Of a DNA stretch of 64,000 nucleotides, positions 19,503 to 28,928 are shown piece by piece (the stretch's first letter is position 1; each line of letters begins with the position of its first letter). The position numbers and the translations under genes are program-made. Source of the stretch: Gaiellasilicea sp963829845 (lineage in GTDB: Bacteria; Actinomycetota; Thermoleophilia; Gaiellales; Gaiellaceae); NCBI GenBank assembly GCA_963829845.1, contig CAWHKD010000024.1, positions 124,001-188,000 of the forward strand, given 5' to 3'. Below the pieces are notes generated by a model that was given only the letters and a program-made list of their open reading frames with translations, was not told the origin of the DNA and did not search any database.

Positions 19503-19988
19503 GTGATCAGGAGCCTGACAGTCGACGACGCCGAAGAGCTGACGCGGCTCCTCGTCGCCAACCGCGAGCCACACCGGCCGTTCCAACCCCTCCGCTCGGA
19601 GGCGTTCTTCACCGTCGCGGCCCAGCGCGACCGCTTCGCCGCGACCGAGCACCTGTACGGGATCCTCGACGCCGACGCGCTTGTCGGGATGATCGAGCTC
19701 TCCAACCTCGCGCGCGGACCATTCCAGAGCGCGAGTATCGGCTTCTGGGTCGACCACACACGTCGCGGCCGCGGACTCGCCACGCGCGCAGTCGCGGCAA
19801 TCGTTGCGCTCTGCTTCGGAGAGCTCGCTCTCCATCGCCTCGAGGCTGCGACACTCGTCGACAACGTCGCATCGCAACGAGTGCTCGAGAAAAACCGGTT
19901 CCACCGCATCGGCCTCGCACCTCGCTATCTGCAGATCGCCGGAGTGTGGCGCGACCACCTGCTCTTCCAGCGGACCGTCGGGGACTGA
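19503..19988 (+). CDS. GNAT acetyltransferase, RimJ/RimL type
   Basis: A 161-residue protein. The acetyl-CoA-binding motif A is HTRRGRGLATRAVAAIV (about 85-100) and LVDNVASQRVLEKNRF is the RimJ/RimL signature helix. The GTG at 19503 has a strong GAGGGGG ribosome-binding site; an upstream ATG at 19467 is possible but poorly spaced. It probably acetylates a protein N-terminus or a small amine. A second GNAT gene follows 18 bases later. Confidence 0.8.
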   Translation: MIRSLTVDDAEELTRLLVANREPHRPFQPLRSEAFFTVAAQRDRFAATEHLYGILDADALVGMIELSNLARGPFQSASIGFWVDHTRRGRGLATRAVAAIVALCFGELALHRLEAATLVDNVASQRVLEKNRFHRIGLAPRYLQIAGVWRDHLLFQRTVGD

Positions 19989-20006
19989 GGAAATAGGTCA
20001 TCGATC

Positions 20007-20548
20007 GTGCTCCCGGTCCCCGATCCAGCATTGTGCGACGGCGTCGTGAGCCTGCGGCCGCGCGAGGAGCGGGATCTACCTGCGATCGAGCGCGGCATCA
20101 ACGATCCCGATGTGATCCGTGCCTTTGGCCGGCCGACGCTCACTGCCAAGCAGCTGCTCGAGTTGAACCACAACGGCTGGAACCAGGACGAGGCAGCCAC
20201 GTTCGCTATCTGCGATCCCGGCGATCGCTGCCTCGGTCACGTCTTTGTGAACCTGCACGGGCGGGACGAGGCAACGTCGGTTAATGGCTTCTTCCTGAGG
20301 CGAGGGGGAGGGGACTGGCGATCCGCGCCGTGCTGCTCGTCGCCCGTTGGGCGCTTCGGGAGCTCGGTCTGGCGCGCCTCGGGCTCCTGGCAGAAGCGTC
20401 GAACGAGCGCTCGCAACAAGTCGCCGAACACAGCGGCTTCCAGCGAGCGGGCGTGCTCCGCTCCTATGCCGAGATCGATGGGCGGCGCGTCGATTACGTG
20501 TCGTTCTCGCTCCTTCCAACTGACCTCGGCTTGCGGTACCGGTCATAG
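20007..20548 (+). CDS. GNAT acetyltransferase, RimJ/RimL type, one frameshift
   Basis: It starts at GTG 20007 (LPVPDPALCDGVVSLRPREER). The first frame carries the N-terminal half to NGFFLRRG. A one-base shift near 20305, inside a G-rich run, moves into the frame holding LLVARWALRELGLARLGLL and ASNERSQQVAEHSGF, the RimL-type motif. Together they form a complete GNAT of about 180 residues. It is tandem with the preceding acetyltransferase. Confidence 0.7.
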
Positions 20549-20673
20549 AGGAGTCTCGATCCTCAGTTGGCGCTCCCAACGAGGGCAATCGCCGGAGTTC
20601 GGCTCAACCAAGTCGTTCCCGACGAACGCTGGGCCCGGCTAACGAGCTCTCAGGCGCGCCGGTACAGAAGACT

Positions 20674-20881
20674 GTGATGCACCGGTCTGCACAGACCCGA
20701 AATGCATCCGGAACTCAGAAGTGGGAAAACCCTGCAAATCGTGGGGTTTTCCTTTAGCAGGCCTGCAAGCCGGGATTCTTCTCGGTCGCTGCCCCATTTG
20801 GCTCAACCATGTGGGTCCGCCTCGCCGGTGATGCCCTGGAAGGCCGTGCAATGCTGCCCTCGTGATGCACCGGTGATGCAC
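20674..20881 (+). repeat. att-like repeat unit (site C) with arms on both sides of an rnpB-derived core
   Basis: The left arm GTGATGCACCGGTCTGCAC is at 20674-20692. A diverged copy of the rnpB terminator hairpin lies at 20724-20752, followed by AGCAGGCCTGCAAGCCGGGA at 20756-20775, which copies the rnpB 3' end. The right arm GTGATGCACCGGTGATGCAC is at 20862-20881. The spacer between core and right arm aligns with that of site B. The gene-free interval 20549-21054 holds nothing else that I recognise. Confidence 0.75.
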
Positions 20882-21054
20882 GGCTGCTGTTGTCGTTGCC
20901 CGCAACGGACAACTGAGCCGCCGTGTGTATCTGCCGACGGGCTCGACGAGCTCCGCTTTTAAGCGGGCTCTCCGGCGCGCGGCGCTGCTCTCAAGAGGTC
21001 GAGCAGCAGGACGGGACTTGCTCGCCCTGCTGCTCCTTTCACTGGCGTCTCCGT

Positions 21055-21537
21055 CTAGAAGGGACAGTTGCCGGGGCTCGGCTCGTCAATCCGCCGGGCG
21101 GCGCCCTTCGGCACGAGCGACGTCACGTACACGACCGTCTCCACGCTGCCTTCGTTCCGAACGAGATGGATATCGCCGCCGTCGTCGACGAACCCTGAGC
21201 CCGCCGGGACGCGGGTCGGCGTGCAGGTGGGATCGTCACCGTGGTAGAGCGTCAGCTCGCCGGTCCTAACGACAACGATGCTAGGCCCGGGATGGGAGTG
21301 CCAGCCGAACGTCCCGCCGGGTGCGATCTTGTTTTCGATGACGTAGACGTCGGTGGCGCCCTTCGTGTCGATGCGGGCCTGCCAGTTGGGCGTCAGCGTC
21401 TTGGCCTCGAGGCTGTCGAATGCTCCTACCCCGAGGTTTGTGCCCTGAACGCCCATGACCGGCGTCGCCAGCACGGCCGCCGCGGCGTAGGCGGCGAGGC
21501 CGATGATTGCAAGGGCTAATGCGAATCGAGTCTTCAC
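21055..21537 (-). CDS. Exported or membrane-anchored cupin-domain protein
   Basis: A 160-residue protein with an N-terminal signal or anchor (MKTRFALALAIIGLAAYAAA). A single cupin barrel follows, with the metal motif G-W-H-S-H-P-G-P around residue 80 and D-I-H-L-V-R-N-E near residue 125. The C-terminus ends RRIDEPSPGNCPF. Its paralogue at 21938 ends almost identically. The ATG overlaps the stop of the upstream DUF4242-like gene by 4 bases. It may bind a metal outside the membrane; any enzymatic role is unknown. Confidence 0.75.
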   Translation of the reverse strand: MKTRFALALAIIGLAAYAAAAVLATPVMGVQGTNLGVGAFDSLEAKTLTPNWQARIDTKGATDVYVIENKIAPGGTFGWHSHPGPSIVVVRTGELTLYHGDDPTCTPTRVPAGSGFVDDGGDIHLVRNEGSVETVVYVTSLVPKGAARRIDEPSPGNCPF

Positions 21538-21806
21538 TGTTGCTCCTCTTCTGACGAGATCGCTTCGACGACGCGAATCGGGTCGAGTGCGGCCTGGTCT
21601 GCGACGAACGCGGCCTCGCGGCTCGATGGGGCGTCGAAGACGAAGAAGCAGATCTCGTCTTCGGGTACATGGATCGAGCGGTCGAAGCGGATGCGGGTCC
21701 CTGCCCGCGTCAGCTCCTCCGCGACCGAGCGCGCTCGGTTCTCCCTCGTCCTGCGCTCGCCCGTGGCGCCGCGGGGAAGAAACGCTTCGACGAGGTAGCT
21801 CGGCAC
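21534..21806 (-). CDS. DUF4242-like small protein
   Basis: A 90-residue protein starting MPSYLVEAFLPRG, with a ferredoxin-like alpha/beta pattern (H-V-P-E-D-E-I-C-F-F-V-F-D-A). This start and fold resemble the DUF4242 (nickel-binding SCO4226-like) family, although some of the family's metal ligands are not obvious. It overlaps the cupin gene by 4 bases (ATGA), so the two are translationally coupled. It is cytoplasmic, as no signal peptide is seen. Confidence 0.55.
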   Translation of the reverse strand: MPSYLVEAFLPRGATGERRTRENRARSVAEELTRAGTRIRFDRSIHVPEDEICFFVFDAPSSREAAFVADQAALDPIRVVEAISSEEEQQ

Positions 21807-21937
21807 ATCCTCGACGCTACGACGGCGTCGGATCGTTAGAAACGGTTAGAACCTCCGGACTTTGCTGAGGCGGCCCGATACCGACTGGGGTCGGAGGGGG
21901 AGCAGTGGCGCCCACCCTCCGCCTAGTTGCACAGTCG

Positions 21938-22423
21938 CTAGAACGGGCAGTTGCCGGGGTCTCGTTCGTCGATTCGCCTGGGTGCGTCCTTAGGAACAAG
22001 CGAAACGACGACCGTCACGAGGTCCACTTTGCCCTCGTTCCGTACCGCGTGGACGTCGAGACCCCTATCCACGAATCCCGATCCAGACCGAAACCTGTGT
22101 GGCTTGCACGAGGGATCAGCGCCGAGATAGACCGTCGCCGTCCCTGACTTGACGATCACGAAGCTCGGCCCGGGATGGCTGTGCCACCCAAAGCTCCCGC
22201 CTGGCCCGATCCTGTTCTGAAGGACATGGATGTCGGTGGCTCGCGTGGTCTTCATCTGCGCGCTCCACGCACCGATCGTGCCCTTGGTCTCGATCGGGCC
22301 GAAGGCTCCGACTCCGAAGACCGTTGGTTTCACGCTGGAGGGCGGCGTCGCCAGGACAGTTCCGGCGTACATGGCGACGCCCAGGACGACGACAAGAGGA
22401 ATCCAGGCCCATTTCGATCTCAT
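21938..22423 (-). CDS. Exported or membrane-anchored cupin-domain protein (paralogue)
   Basis: A 161-residue paralogue of the cupin at 21055. It has an N-terminal hydrophobic segment (MRSKWAWIPLVVVLGVAMYAG), cupin motif F-G-W-H-S-H-P-G-P, D-V-H-A-V-R-N-E, and C-terminus RRIDERDPGNCPF. A strong ribosome-binding site (GGAGGAGAG on the minus strand) precedes it. The pair probably arose by tandem duplication, with the DUF4242-like gene between them. Confidence 0.75.
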   Translation of the reverse strand: MRSKWAWIPLVVVLGVAMYAGTVLATPPSSVKPTVFGVGAFGPIETKGTIGAWSAQMKTTRATDIHVLQNRIGPGGSFGWHSHPGPSFVIVKSGTATVYLGADPSCKPHRFRSGSGFVDRGLDVHAVRNEGKVDLVTVVVSLVPKDAPRRIDERDPGNCPF

Positions 22424-22571
22424 CTCTCCTCCTTTTCGAGCGATAGTCCCCCGGGGAAGCGAGAGGCGTCACGCTCCGGACCGCTGAAGTCGGGCCGGGT
22501 GTCGGGGCTGGGCGGAGTTTCGCAGATCGGAAACGTGAGAACGTCTGAATTCCCGCCGCGCCACGAGATGC

Positions 22572-25280
22572 TCATCGCAGCCGACGGGCAAGCTCCGTTC
22601 GCGAGCGCACGCCAAGCTTCGCGTAGACATTCGATAAGTGACCGGCGACCGTCCGCTCCGTGACGAATAGCGCAGCGGCGACCTCCCGGTTCGTGCGGCC
22701 TTCTGCAACCAGGGCGGCGACGCGACGCTCGGCAGGCGTCAACCCCTCCTCGCGTCTGCGCCCGCCGATGCGCCCGAGCTCGCTGCGAGCCTTTTCGACC
22801 CAGGTCGCGGCCCCGAGCTGTTCGAAACCGTCGAGCGCAGCCTGGATCGCCTCGCGGGCGCCGAGCTTCTTCCGTTCCCGCCTCCGGACGATGCCGAGCC
22901 CGAGCAATGCACGAGCCGTGCCAAAGGGGTCTCCGACCTCCTCGTGCTGCGCAACCGCCCGACCGAGGAACGAACCGGCGCGATCGACCTCCCCCTGGGC
23001 GGCGGCGACAAGACCACGGCATCGGGTTACTTGGGCGGACACCCACTCGCGGGCGACGCGAGCGGCGTCCGCCTCCCAGACGTCGAGGAGTCGAATCGCG
23101 TCCTCGATCCGGCCGAGCTCGAGTAGAAGCTCGATCTCGTCGCCGCTCCACCACCGAACGCTGGGCTCGCCCCAGCGGAACGCGGCTGCCTGCCGCTCGG
23201 CCTCACCGAGCCAATCGATCGCACCCGACGGATCTCCACTCCAGCGTGCGACGAGCCCGAGGACCGCCACGTGTTGCGGTGGCCGCAGGCCGAACTGCTC
23301 TTGAGAGAGCTCGAGCGCCAGTTCGGAATGCTCGCGCGCCAGCTCGAGCTGGCCCCGATGGACGGCGATGACCGCGATCGGGAGGAGGTCCTGCGGCACT
23401 TCGAGCCCATACTGGACGGAGATGTCGCGGGCACGTGCGGCGTACTCGGCGCCGAGTGCCCAGCGTCCGGCCCAGAACTCAACCCAGGCGAGACCCCAGA
23501 GCGCGCGGGAGCTCCTCGGCTCGTCGCGCTCGCGCCACTCTTCGTACTCGCGCATGAGCAAGGCGCGAGCCTCCTCCCTCTTCGGGAGAGGTGCGAGGGT
23601 GTTCACGACCGCCAGCGTCGCCTCCCGCACGAGCTGCTCGCCGCCGACCGCGCTCGGGAAGTCGCCGGCGCGTGCGGGTAGATCCTCAGGTGCTTCGGCT
23701 TCGCCGGCGAACCAGTTCAGGACGGCTTGCACCGCGAGGGCGCGCCGGCGGAGCACGTCGTCGTCAAGTTGCTCGGCAAGCTCGAGGGCTGCCCCTGCAT
23801 GGTCGGTCGATGGCTTGAAGCGCGTCGCCCACGCGAGTCGGCAGTGGATCTCGGACCGAAGCGCCGGTGAGGAAGTCTCGCGCAAGGCTTCCTCGAGGAG
23901 GGGCGCAGAGCGACCGACGCTCTCCAGCTCGGCAAGGAGGACAAGGGCCTCGGCGCGCCAGGAACCCGCTCGTCTGTCTGCAACGAGATCGGCGAGAATC
24001 GTGCGTGCGCGCGTCCACTCGCCCGCGCTACGCTCGGCGCGCGCCGCAGCGAGCGCCCGACGATGCCGGTCGCTGTGGGCGCCTGGCGGCGTCAACCGAA
24101 GCGCGTGCTCGCCGAGTTCGGCGGCGACGATTGGGGCACCGCGCGTGCTCGCCAGTGTCGCAGCCTGCTCGAGGTCGGCGGCGACCTCAGGATCCGGACT
24201 CTTGGTCGCGAGCGCGAGATGATGGGCCTGGTCGAGCGGGTCACTCGCGATCGTTGCAAGACGTCCGTGCGCACGACGCCGCTCGCCCGCGGGAGCACTT
24301 TGGTAAAGCACGGACGCGAGGAGCGGGTGCGTAAAGCGAATCGCCCCGGCAGCCTCTTCGATTACATGAGCGTCGAGCGCCGGCTCGAGCACAGTGTGCG
24401 TGGCTCCCGCATCGGCGAGCTGCTCCGCGGTGGGCCGGCCGAGCGCCGATGCGAGTAGCAGGGCGTCGTACGTCGTGGGCGGGAGTTCGGCGAGTCGCAC
24501 GCGGATCAGCCCATCGAGTGTCTCTGGGACGAGGAGCGGCTGCGTCGGGTCGGTCTCCGCGCCCAGAACGCGCGCGAGCTCGAGTGCATAGAACGGATTT
24601 CCGGCCGACGCCTCATGGACGCGCAAGAGCGAAGGTCGTGAGAACGTGCGGCCGAGGCGTGCCCGGAGAAGGATGTGGACGGCACCGAGACTGAGCGGGC
24701 CGACAGGCAGCCGCTCGACGCGGTCGGGCTCGAACGCCGACTCGAGCTCCGAGGGCGCTGCTCCTTCGTCCGTGCGGCGGGCCAGCAGAACGTGGACGGG
24801 CTGGTCGCCCATCCGCCTCAGCGCAAACGTCAGCACGCTCGCCGACGACGGGTCGAGCCACTGGATGTCGTCGATGGCAAGCACGACCGGCGTCTCGGCA
24901 GCGAGAGTCTCCAGTGCGCTACGGACTGCAACGCCAAGCGTGCGCGGATCCGAGCGGGTATCGGGATCCTCGACGAGGAGCGCGACCTCGAGCGCGCGCC
25001 GCCTCGGTGCCGCCAGCGCCGGCAGCACGCTCTCGAGCACGTCCTCGAAGAGGTCACCGAGACCGGCGTAAGCAAGCCCTCGCTCCGCCTCGGCCGGCCG
25101 CGACACGAGGACACGAAATCCACGCACCCGCGCGGCCTCGACGCCCGCCAGCCAGATCGTCGATTTTCCGATCCCCGCGGCGCCCTCGAGCACGAATGTC
25201 GTCGATCTCTCGAGGCCTCGGTCGACGAATGCATGGACGGAGTCGAGCTCGGTATCTCTGCCGATGATCGTGCCTGACAT
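22572..25280 (-). CDS. LAL-family (MalT/LuxR-like) ATPase transcriptional regulator
   Basis: A 902-residue protein. Walker A is GAAGIGKST at residues 33-41 and Walker B is in VVLAIDDIQWLD near residue 140. A long TPR-like helical middle is followed by a C-terminal LuxR helix-turn-helix, LTPAERRVAALVAEGRTN then TERTVAGHLSNVYAKLGV. Size and order are typical of LAL regulators that couple ATP and inducer binding to promoter activation. It is intact, and is the last gene before the rnpB boundary. Confidence 0.9.
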   Translation of the reverse strand: MSGTIIGRDTELDSVHAFVDRGLERSTTFVLEGAAGIGKSTIWLAGVEAARVRGFRVLVSRPAEAERGLAYAGLGDLFEDVLESVLPALAAPRRRALEVALLVEDPDTRSDPRTLGVAVRSALETLAAETPVVLAIDDIQWLDPSSASVLTFALRRMGDQPVHVLLARRTDEGAAPSELESAFEPDRVERLPVGPLSLGAVHILLRARLGRTFSRPSLLRVHEASAGNPFYALELARVLGAETDPTQPLLVPETLDGLIRVRLAELPPTTYDALLLASALGRPTAEQLADAGATHTVLEPALDAHVIEEAAGAIRFTHPLLASVLYQSAPAGERRRAHGRLATIASDPLDQAHHLALATKSPDPEVAADLEQAATLASTRGAPIVAAELGEHALRLTPPGAHSDRHRRALAAARAERSAGEWTRARTILADLVADRRAGSWRAEALVLLAELESVGRSAPLLEEALRETSSPALRSEIHCRLAWATRFKPSTDHAGAALELAEQLDDDVLRRRALAVQAVLNWFAGEAEAPEDLPARAGDFPSAVGGEQLVREATLAVVNTLAPLPKREEARALLMREYEEWRERDEPRSSRALWGLAWVEFWAGRWALGAEYAARARDISVQYGLEVPQDLLPIAVIAVHRGQLELAREHSELALELSQEQFGLRPPQHVAVLGLVARWSGDPSGAIDWLGEAERQAAAFRWGEPSVRWWSGDEIELLLELGRIEDAIRLLDVWEADAARVAREWVSAQVTRCRGLVAAAQGEVDRAGSFLGRAVAQHEEVGDPFGTARALLGLGIVRRRERKKLGAREAIQAALDGFEQLGAATWVEKARSELGRIGGRRREEGLTPAERRVAALVAEGRTNREVAAALFVTERTVAGHLSNVYAKLGVRSRTELARRLR

Positions 25281-25514
25281 CTCCGTGCAAGATCGTGACA
25301 GAGTGACCGTCCCGCTTCATGACCAGAGCTTCGGGCGAACACCCACGCGCGGGACGTTGACGACGGGGGCTCGCGCCCGCGTGCCCTGTAAGCAACCGCC
25401 TTTCTGAGGGAGCAAACCCCAAGGCCGACGCAGCCGAGAGTTTCGCTCGACCAAACGCTTTGCTGACCAGGCCCGTTCAGAAGCGGCGCTGGGCGGTGCT
25501 CGATCCTCGATGTC

Positions 25515-25534
25515 GTGATGCACGGGTGATGCAC
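25515..25534 (+). repeat. Paired arm repeat next to rnpB (site D)
   Basis: GTGATGCACGGGTGATGCAC, two GTGATGCAC units separated by GG. It lies 20 bases from the rnpB terminator hairpin. The same pair is found at sites B and C (6019, 20862) and, degenerate, at 2385 and 20674. Spaced direct repeats like this resemble arm-type binding sites of tyrosine recombinases. Otherwise 25281-25554 holds no gene. Confidence 0.65.
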
Positions 25535-25554
25535 CGCCGGTCATGGCGGGAATA

Positions 25555-25581
25555 GAAAAGCCCTGCAATGCAGGGCTTTTC
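25555..25581 (-). terminator. Intrinsic terminator of rnpB
   Basis: A perfect 13-bp inverted repeat (GAAAAGCCCTGCA and its complement) with a minimal loop, starting 3-4 bases after the 3' end of rnpB. On the minus strand the hairpin's own 3' arm supplies the T-run. Copies of this hairpin occur at 5881-5908 and 20724-20752. Confidence 0.75.
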
Positions 25582-25584
25582 CTT

Positions 25585-25922
<338 letters not shown>

Positions 25923-25936
<14 letters not shown>

Positions 25937-26123
25937 AGACGAATTCTAGCTCGGATTCCGGGATCTGCAGGCCGTCGCAGAGGAGCGTCCCGCACTCCAG
26001 ACAGGCGTGCGCGACCGGCCGCCGGAGCAGGAACTCGCCGCAGACGAGGCACTCGAGGCTGGCGCCGCGGGCGATCGCGGCGAGCTCCTGGTCGAGGGTG
26101 CGGTTGAACGAGGCGACGGACAT
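25923..26123 (-). CDS. Small zinc-ribbon protein
   Basis: A 66-residue protein with CLVC and CLEC pairs (about residues 25-28 and 42-45) forming a likely zinc site; a further Cys follows at residue 49. It starts on the last base of the lexA stop region, so it is probably translated from the lexA mRNA. Its last codons overlap the 5' end of rnpB and contain the likely rnpB -10 box. Function unknown. Confidence 0.7.
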
Positions 26124-26768
26124 CAGAGGCTCCGGAAGACTCCCGTCACCTTGCCGAGGATCTGGACGTGGTCGGCGTAGATCGGCTCGAAGAGCTCGTT
26201 CTCGGGCTGCAGGCGGACGCGGCCGTCCTCGCGGTAGAACGTCTTCACCGTCGCCTCGTCGGCCGACTCGTCGTCACCCGCGAGCGCGACCACGATCTCG
26301 CCGTTCCGCGCGTCCTGGGCGCGCTGGACGACGAGGATGTCGCCGTCGAGGATGCCGGCGTCGATCATCGACTCGCCCTTGACCCGGAGGAGGAAGTCGG
26401 CGCGGCGGCCGAGCGGCTCCGGGACGGCGAGCTCGTCCTCGATGTTCTCCTCCGCGAGCAGCGGCCCGCCGGCGGCGATCTGGCCGAGCAGCGGCAGCTT
26501 CGTCGAGCTCCGGTGCGACGGGCTCCTCGGCGCGCGACTCGCGCCGGTGGCCGATCAGGTCGAGCGCCCGCGGCTTCGTCGGGTCGCGTCGGAGCAGGCC
26601 GGCGCGCTCGAGGTTCGCAAGATGCGCGTGCACGGTCGACGGCGAGGCGAGCCCGACCGCCTCCCCGATCTCGCGCACGGTCGGGGGATAGCCGTGCCGG
26701 TCGACGTAGTCGACGAGGAACTGCCAGATCTCCTGTTGCCGTGCGGTGAGCTGGGGTGCAGCAGACAT
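26123..26768 (-). CDS. lexA: LexA repressor, one frameshift
   Basis: The N-terminal winged helix reads LTARQQEIWQFLVDYVDRHG and TVREIGEAVGLASPSTVHAH. The C-terminal S24 peptidase part contains GESMIDAGILDGD (catalytic Ser) and the catalytic Lys region of V-V-A-L-A-G-D. The two halves lie in different frames and join near 26500. LexA self-cleaves on RecA filaments and derepresses the SOS genes. A palindromic SOS box at 26789 shows autoregulation. The zinc-ribbon gene follows directly. Confidence 0.9.
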
Positions 26769-26788
26769 TGCGCCTCCGAGGATGGTTG

Positions 26789-26804
26789 TCGAACGTGTGT
26801 TCGC
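26789..26804. promoter_or_regulatory. LexA binding site (SOS box)
   Basis: TCGAACGTGTGTTCGC contains the perfect CGAAC-N4-GTTCG palindrome of actinobacterial SOS boxes, 21 bases upstream of the lexA ATG. It lies between lexA and the divergent dehydratase gene and could affect both. Confidence 0.85.
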
Positions 26805-26860
26805 TCTTCAGCGTAGAGATCCTTCCGGACGGCGTCAAGGAAGCTGAGACACTGGCCAGC

Positions 26861-27819
26861 GTGGACTGGCCGCCGATCACGCTCGCCGACGTGCTGGAGG
26901 CGAAGCGGCGGATCGCGCCGTACCTGCGGCCGACGCCGCTCTATCCCTACGCGGGCTCGACGAGCTGGTCGGGGCCGAGGTCTGGGTCAAGCACGAGAAC
27001 CACCAGCCCGTCGGCGCCTTCAAGGTCCGCGGCGGCATCAACCTCGTCTCGCAGCTCGACGAGGAGGAGCGGCGGCGCGGCCTGATCGCCGCCTCGACCG
27101 GCAACCACGGCCAGTCGGTCGCCTACGCGGCGCGCCTGTTCGGCGTCACGGCTCGCATCTGCGTGCCGGAGGACGCGAACCCGGTGAAGCTCGCCGCGAT
27201 GCGGGCGCAGGGCGCCGAGCTGATCGAGCACGGCGAGGACTTCGACGCGGCGCGCGAGCACTGCGAGCGTCTCGCGGGTGAGCACGGCTACCGCTACGTC
27301 CACTCGGGCAACGAGCCGCACCTGATCGCAGGCGTCGGCACCGAGACGCTCGAGATCCTCGAGGACCGGCCCGACGTCGACGCGATCGTCGTCCCGATCG
27401 GCGGCGGCAGCGGCGCGGCCGCGGCGTGCATCGTCGCGAAGGCTGTCCGGCCGGGGATCGAGGTGATCGGCGTCCAGTCGGACGCGGCGCCGGCGGCCTT
27501 TCGCTCCTGGCAGGCGCGCGCGCTGCTCGGCGGCGAGACCTCCACGCACGCGGAAGGGCTCGCCACCCGCGTTCCCTTCGAGCTGCCGCAGCAGATCCTC
27601 TGGGAGCATCTGGACGACTTCGTCCTCGTCGGCGAGGACGAGATCCGGGACGCGACCCGGCTGATGATCGAGCACACGCGCAACCTCGTCGAGCCGGCCG
27701 GGGCGGCGCCGCTGGCGGCGGCGCTGAAGCTCGCCGACCGGTTCCGGGGCAGGCGGATCGCCCTGGTCGCGAGCGGCGGCAACATCAGCCCGGCGCAGCT
27801 GGCGGCTCTCTACCGCTGA
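26861..27819 (+). CDS. Threonine/serine dehydratase (PLP-dependent), one frameshift
   Basis: About 319 residues from GTG 26861 (VDWPPITLADVLEAKRR). The segment KHENHQPVGAFKVRGG holds the PLP-binding Lys, ASTGNHGQSVAYAARLFG binds the phosphate, and IGGGSGAAAACIV is the glycine loop. A missing G in the GGG at about 26958 breaks the frame. Length and absence of an ACT domain suggest a catabolic-type threonine ammonia-lyase or serine/threonine dehydratase giving 2-oxobutyrate or pyruvate. Its substrate preference is not readable. Confidence 0.85.
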
Positions 27820-27869
27820 CTACTGCTATGGCCGGGCCGCGAAGCGGCCCCCTTCAGGGGTCTTGGCGC

Positions 27870-27899
27870 GATGGGGATCCGCTCCTGCGGATCCCCATC
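27870..27899. terminator. Hairpin between the dehydratase gene and tRNA-Leu
   Basis: A perfect 13-bp stem (GATGGGGATCCGC, loop TCCT, and its complement). It lies between convergent transcripts and is probably a bidirectional terminator, although the T-run is weak. A second GC-rich hairpin, GGGCCGCGAAGCGGCCC, precedes it at about 27834-27850. Confidence 0.55.
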
Positions 27900-27916
27900 T
27901 TGCGCAGCCAACCCAG

Positions 27917-28000
<84 letters not shown>

Positions 28001-28029
28001 GGGGACGTGCAGTGTAGCCGCGGTCCGCG

Positions 28030-28251
28030 CTAGGCGAGGAGCCGGTACAGGAGCACGCTGTTGAGGAAGAAGACCGTCGCGACGACCACCGTCAGCCGCG
28101 TCAGGTTCCGCTCGACGATGTGCGTTCCGCCCTGCGAGGCGGGCGTGAAGCCCATGCCGCCGAGGCCGGCGTCGCGGCCGGAGTGCATCAGGATCAGCGC
28201 GAGGAGCGCCACGGAGACGAGCACCTGGAAGACGGCGGAGACGGGAAGCAC
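28030..28251 (-). CDS. secG: Preprotein translocase subunit SecG
   Basis: A 73-residue protein with two membrane segments (VFQVLVSVALLALILMHSG and LTRLTVVVATVFFLNSVLL) around the conserved G-x-G-G-M-G loop, which is the SecG layout. The GTG at 28249-28251 gives the usual short N-terminus (LPVSAVFQ); longer frames add non-membrane residues. It is a non-essential partner of SecYE in the Sec translocon. It lies between tRNA-Leu and the response regulator gene. Confidence 0.85.
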   Translation of the reverse strand: MLPVSAVFQVLVSVALLALILMHSGRDAGLGGMGFTPASQGGTHIVERNLTRLTVVVATVFFLNSVLLYRLLA

Positions 28252-28279
28252 GCGCGAAAGGGTAGCGAACGGAAGCGCG

Positions 28280-28651
28280 CTACCGCGCGGCGGCGAGGAT
28301 CGCGTCGACGAGGCTGGCCGCGATCGTGTCCTTGGTGATGTAGCCCTTGGCGCCGACACGGCGGGCGCGGTCGACGTCGGCTGGGGCATTCGAGCCGGTC
28401 AGGATCAGCACGGCGGGCGGATCGTCGAACCGCTCGAGCGCCTCCGCCGCCTCGAAGCCGTCCATCACGGGCATGCTGATGTCGAGCGCGACCACGTCCG
28501 GCTGCAGCCGCCGCGCGAGCGCGACCGCCTCCTCCCCGTCGGCCGCCCGGCCGACGACCTCGATCCGCTCCTCGGTCGCGAGCACGGCTTCCAGCGCCTC
28601 GGCGAAGAGGCGATGGTCGTCTGCGATCAGGACTCGAACAGGGGGCGGCAT
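28280..28651 (-). CDS. Stand-alone receiver response regulator
   Basis: A 123-residue receiver domain from ATG 28651 (MPPPVRVLIADDH). The Asp in VVALDISMPVMDG is the phospho-acceptor and GYITKDT contains the conserved Lys. The protein stops after the receiver, so it probably acts by protein contact. No kinase gene is adjacent, so its partner is unknown. Confidence 0.85.
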   Translation of the reverse strand: MPPPVRVLIADDHRLFAEALEAVLATEERIEVVGRAADGEEAVALARRLQPDVVALDISMPVMDGFEAAEALERFDDPPAVLILTGSNAPADVDRARRVGAKGYITKDTIAASLVDAILAAAR

Positions 28652-28691
28652 CAAGGAACCAACGGACTGGTGCCCCGTTAGGCTACGCGCC

Positions 28692-28928
28692 ATGACCCCG
28701 GCAGGCGACGAGACGAGGGCGAAGATCCAGCGCCTGCTCGTCACCGGCGACAACCGGCTGAAGCAGGGCGTCGCGCCGGAGAAGGCGCGCGAGAGCTACG
28801 AGCAGGCGCTCGAGCTGGCGCGCGAGGCGGGGATCGAGGAGGCCGTGCGGCCGCTCGTCGAGATCAGGCTCGCCGATCTCGAACGGCTCGCTCGAGAATC
28901 TCCTCCACCCGGGCCGCCTGCCGCCTGA
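28692..28928 (+). CDS. Small helical TPR-like protein
   Basis: A 78-residue protein from ATG 28692, two amphipathic helices with a TPR-like pattern (R-E-S-Y-E-Q-A-L-E-L-A-R-E-A-G) and a proline-rich tail. Its last 65 bases overlap the 3' end of the convergent glycosyltransferase gene. No function can be given; it could be a short scaffold. Confidence 0.55.
   Translation: MTPAGDETRAKIQRLLVTGDNRLKQGVAPEKARESYEQALELAREAGIEEAVRPLVEIRLADLERLARESPPPGPPAA

Noticed and set aside
2363..25534. The spaced GTGATGCAC repeats as a CRISPR array
   Set aside because: There are only four or five pairs, kilobases apart, with genes between them and no cas genes or regular spacers.
2301..25581. A recombinase or transposase gene that would explain the att-like repeats
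   Set aside because: I looked for tyrosine or serine recombinase and DDE transposase motifs in this stretch on both strands and recognised none.
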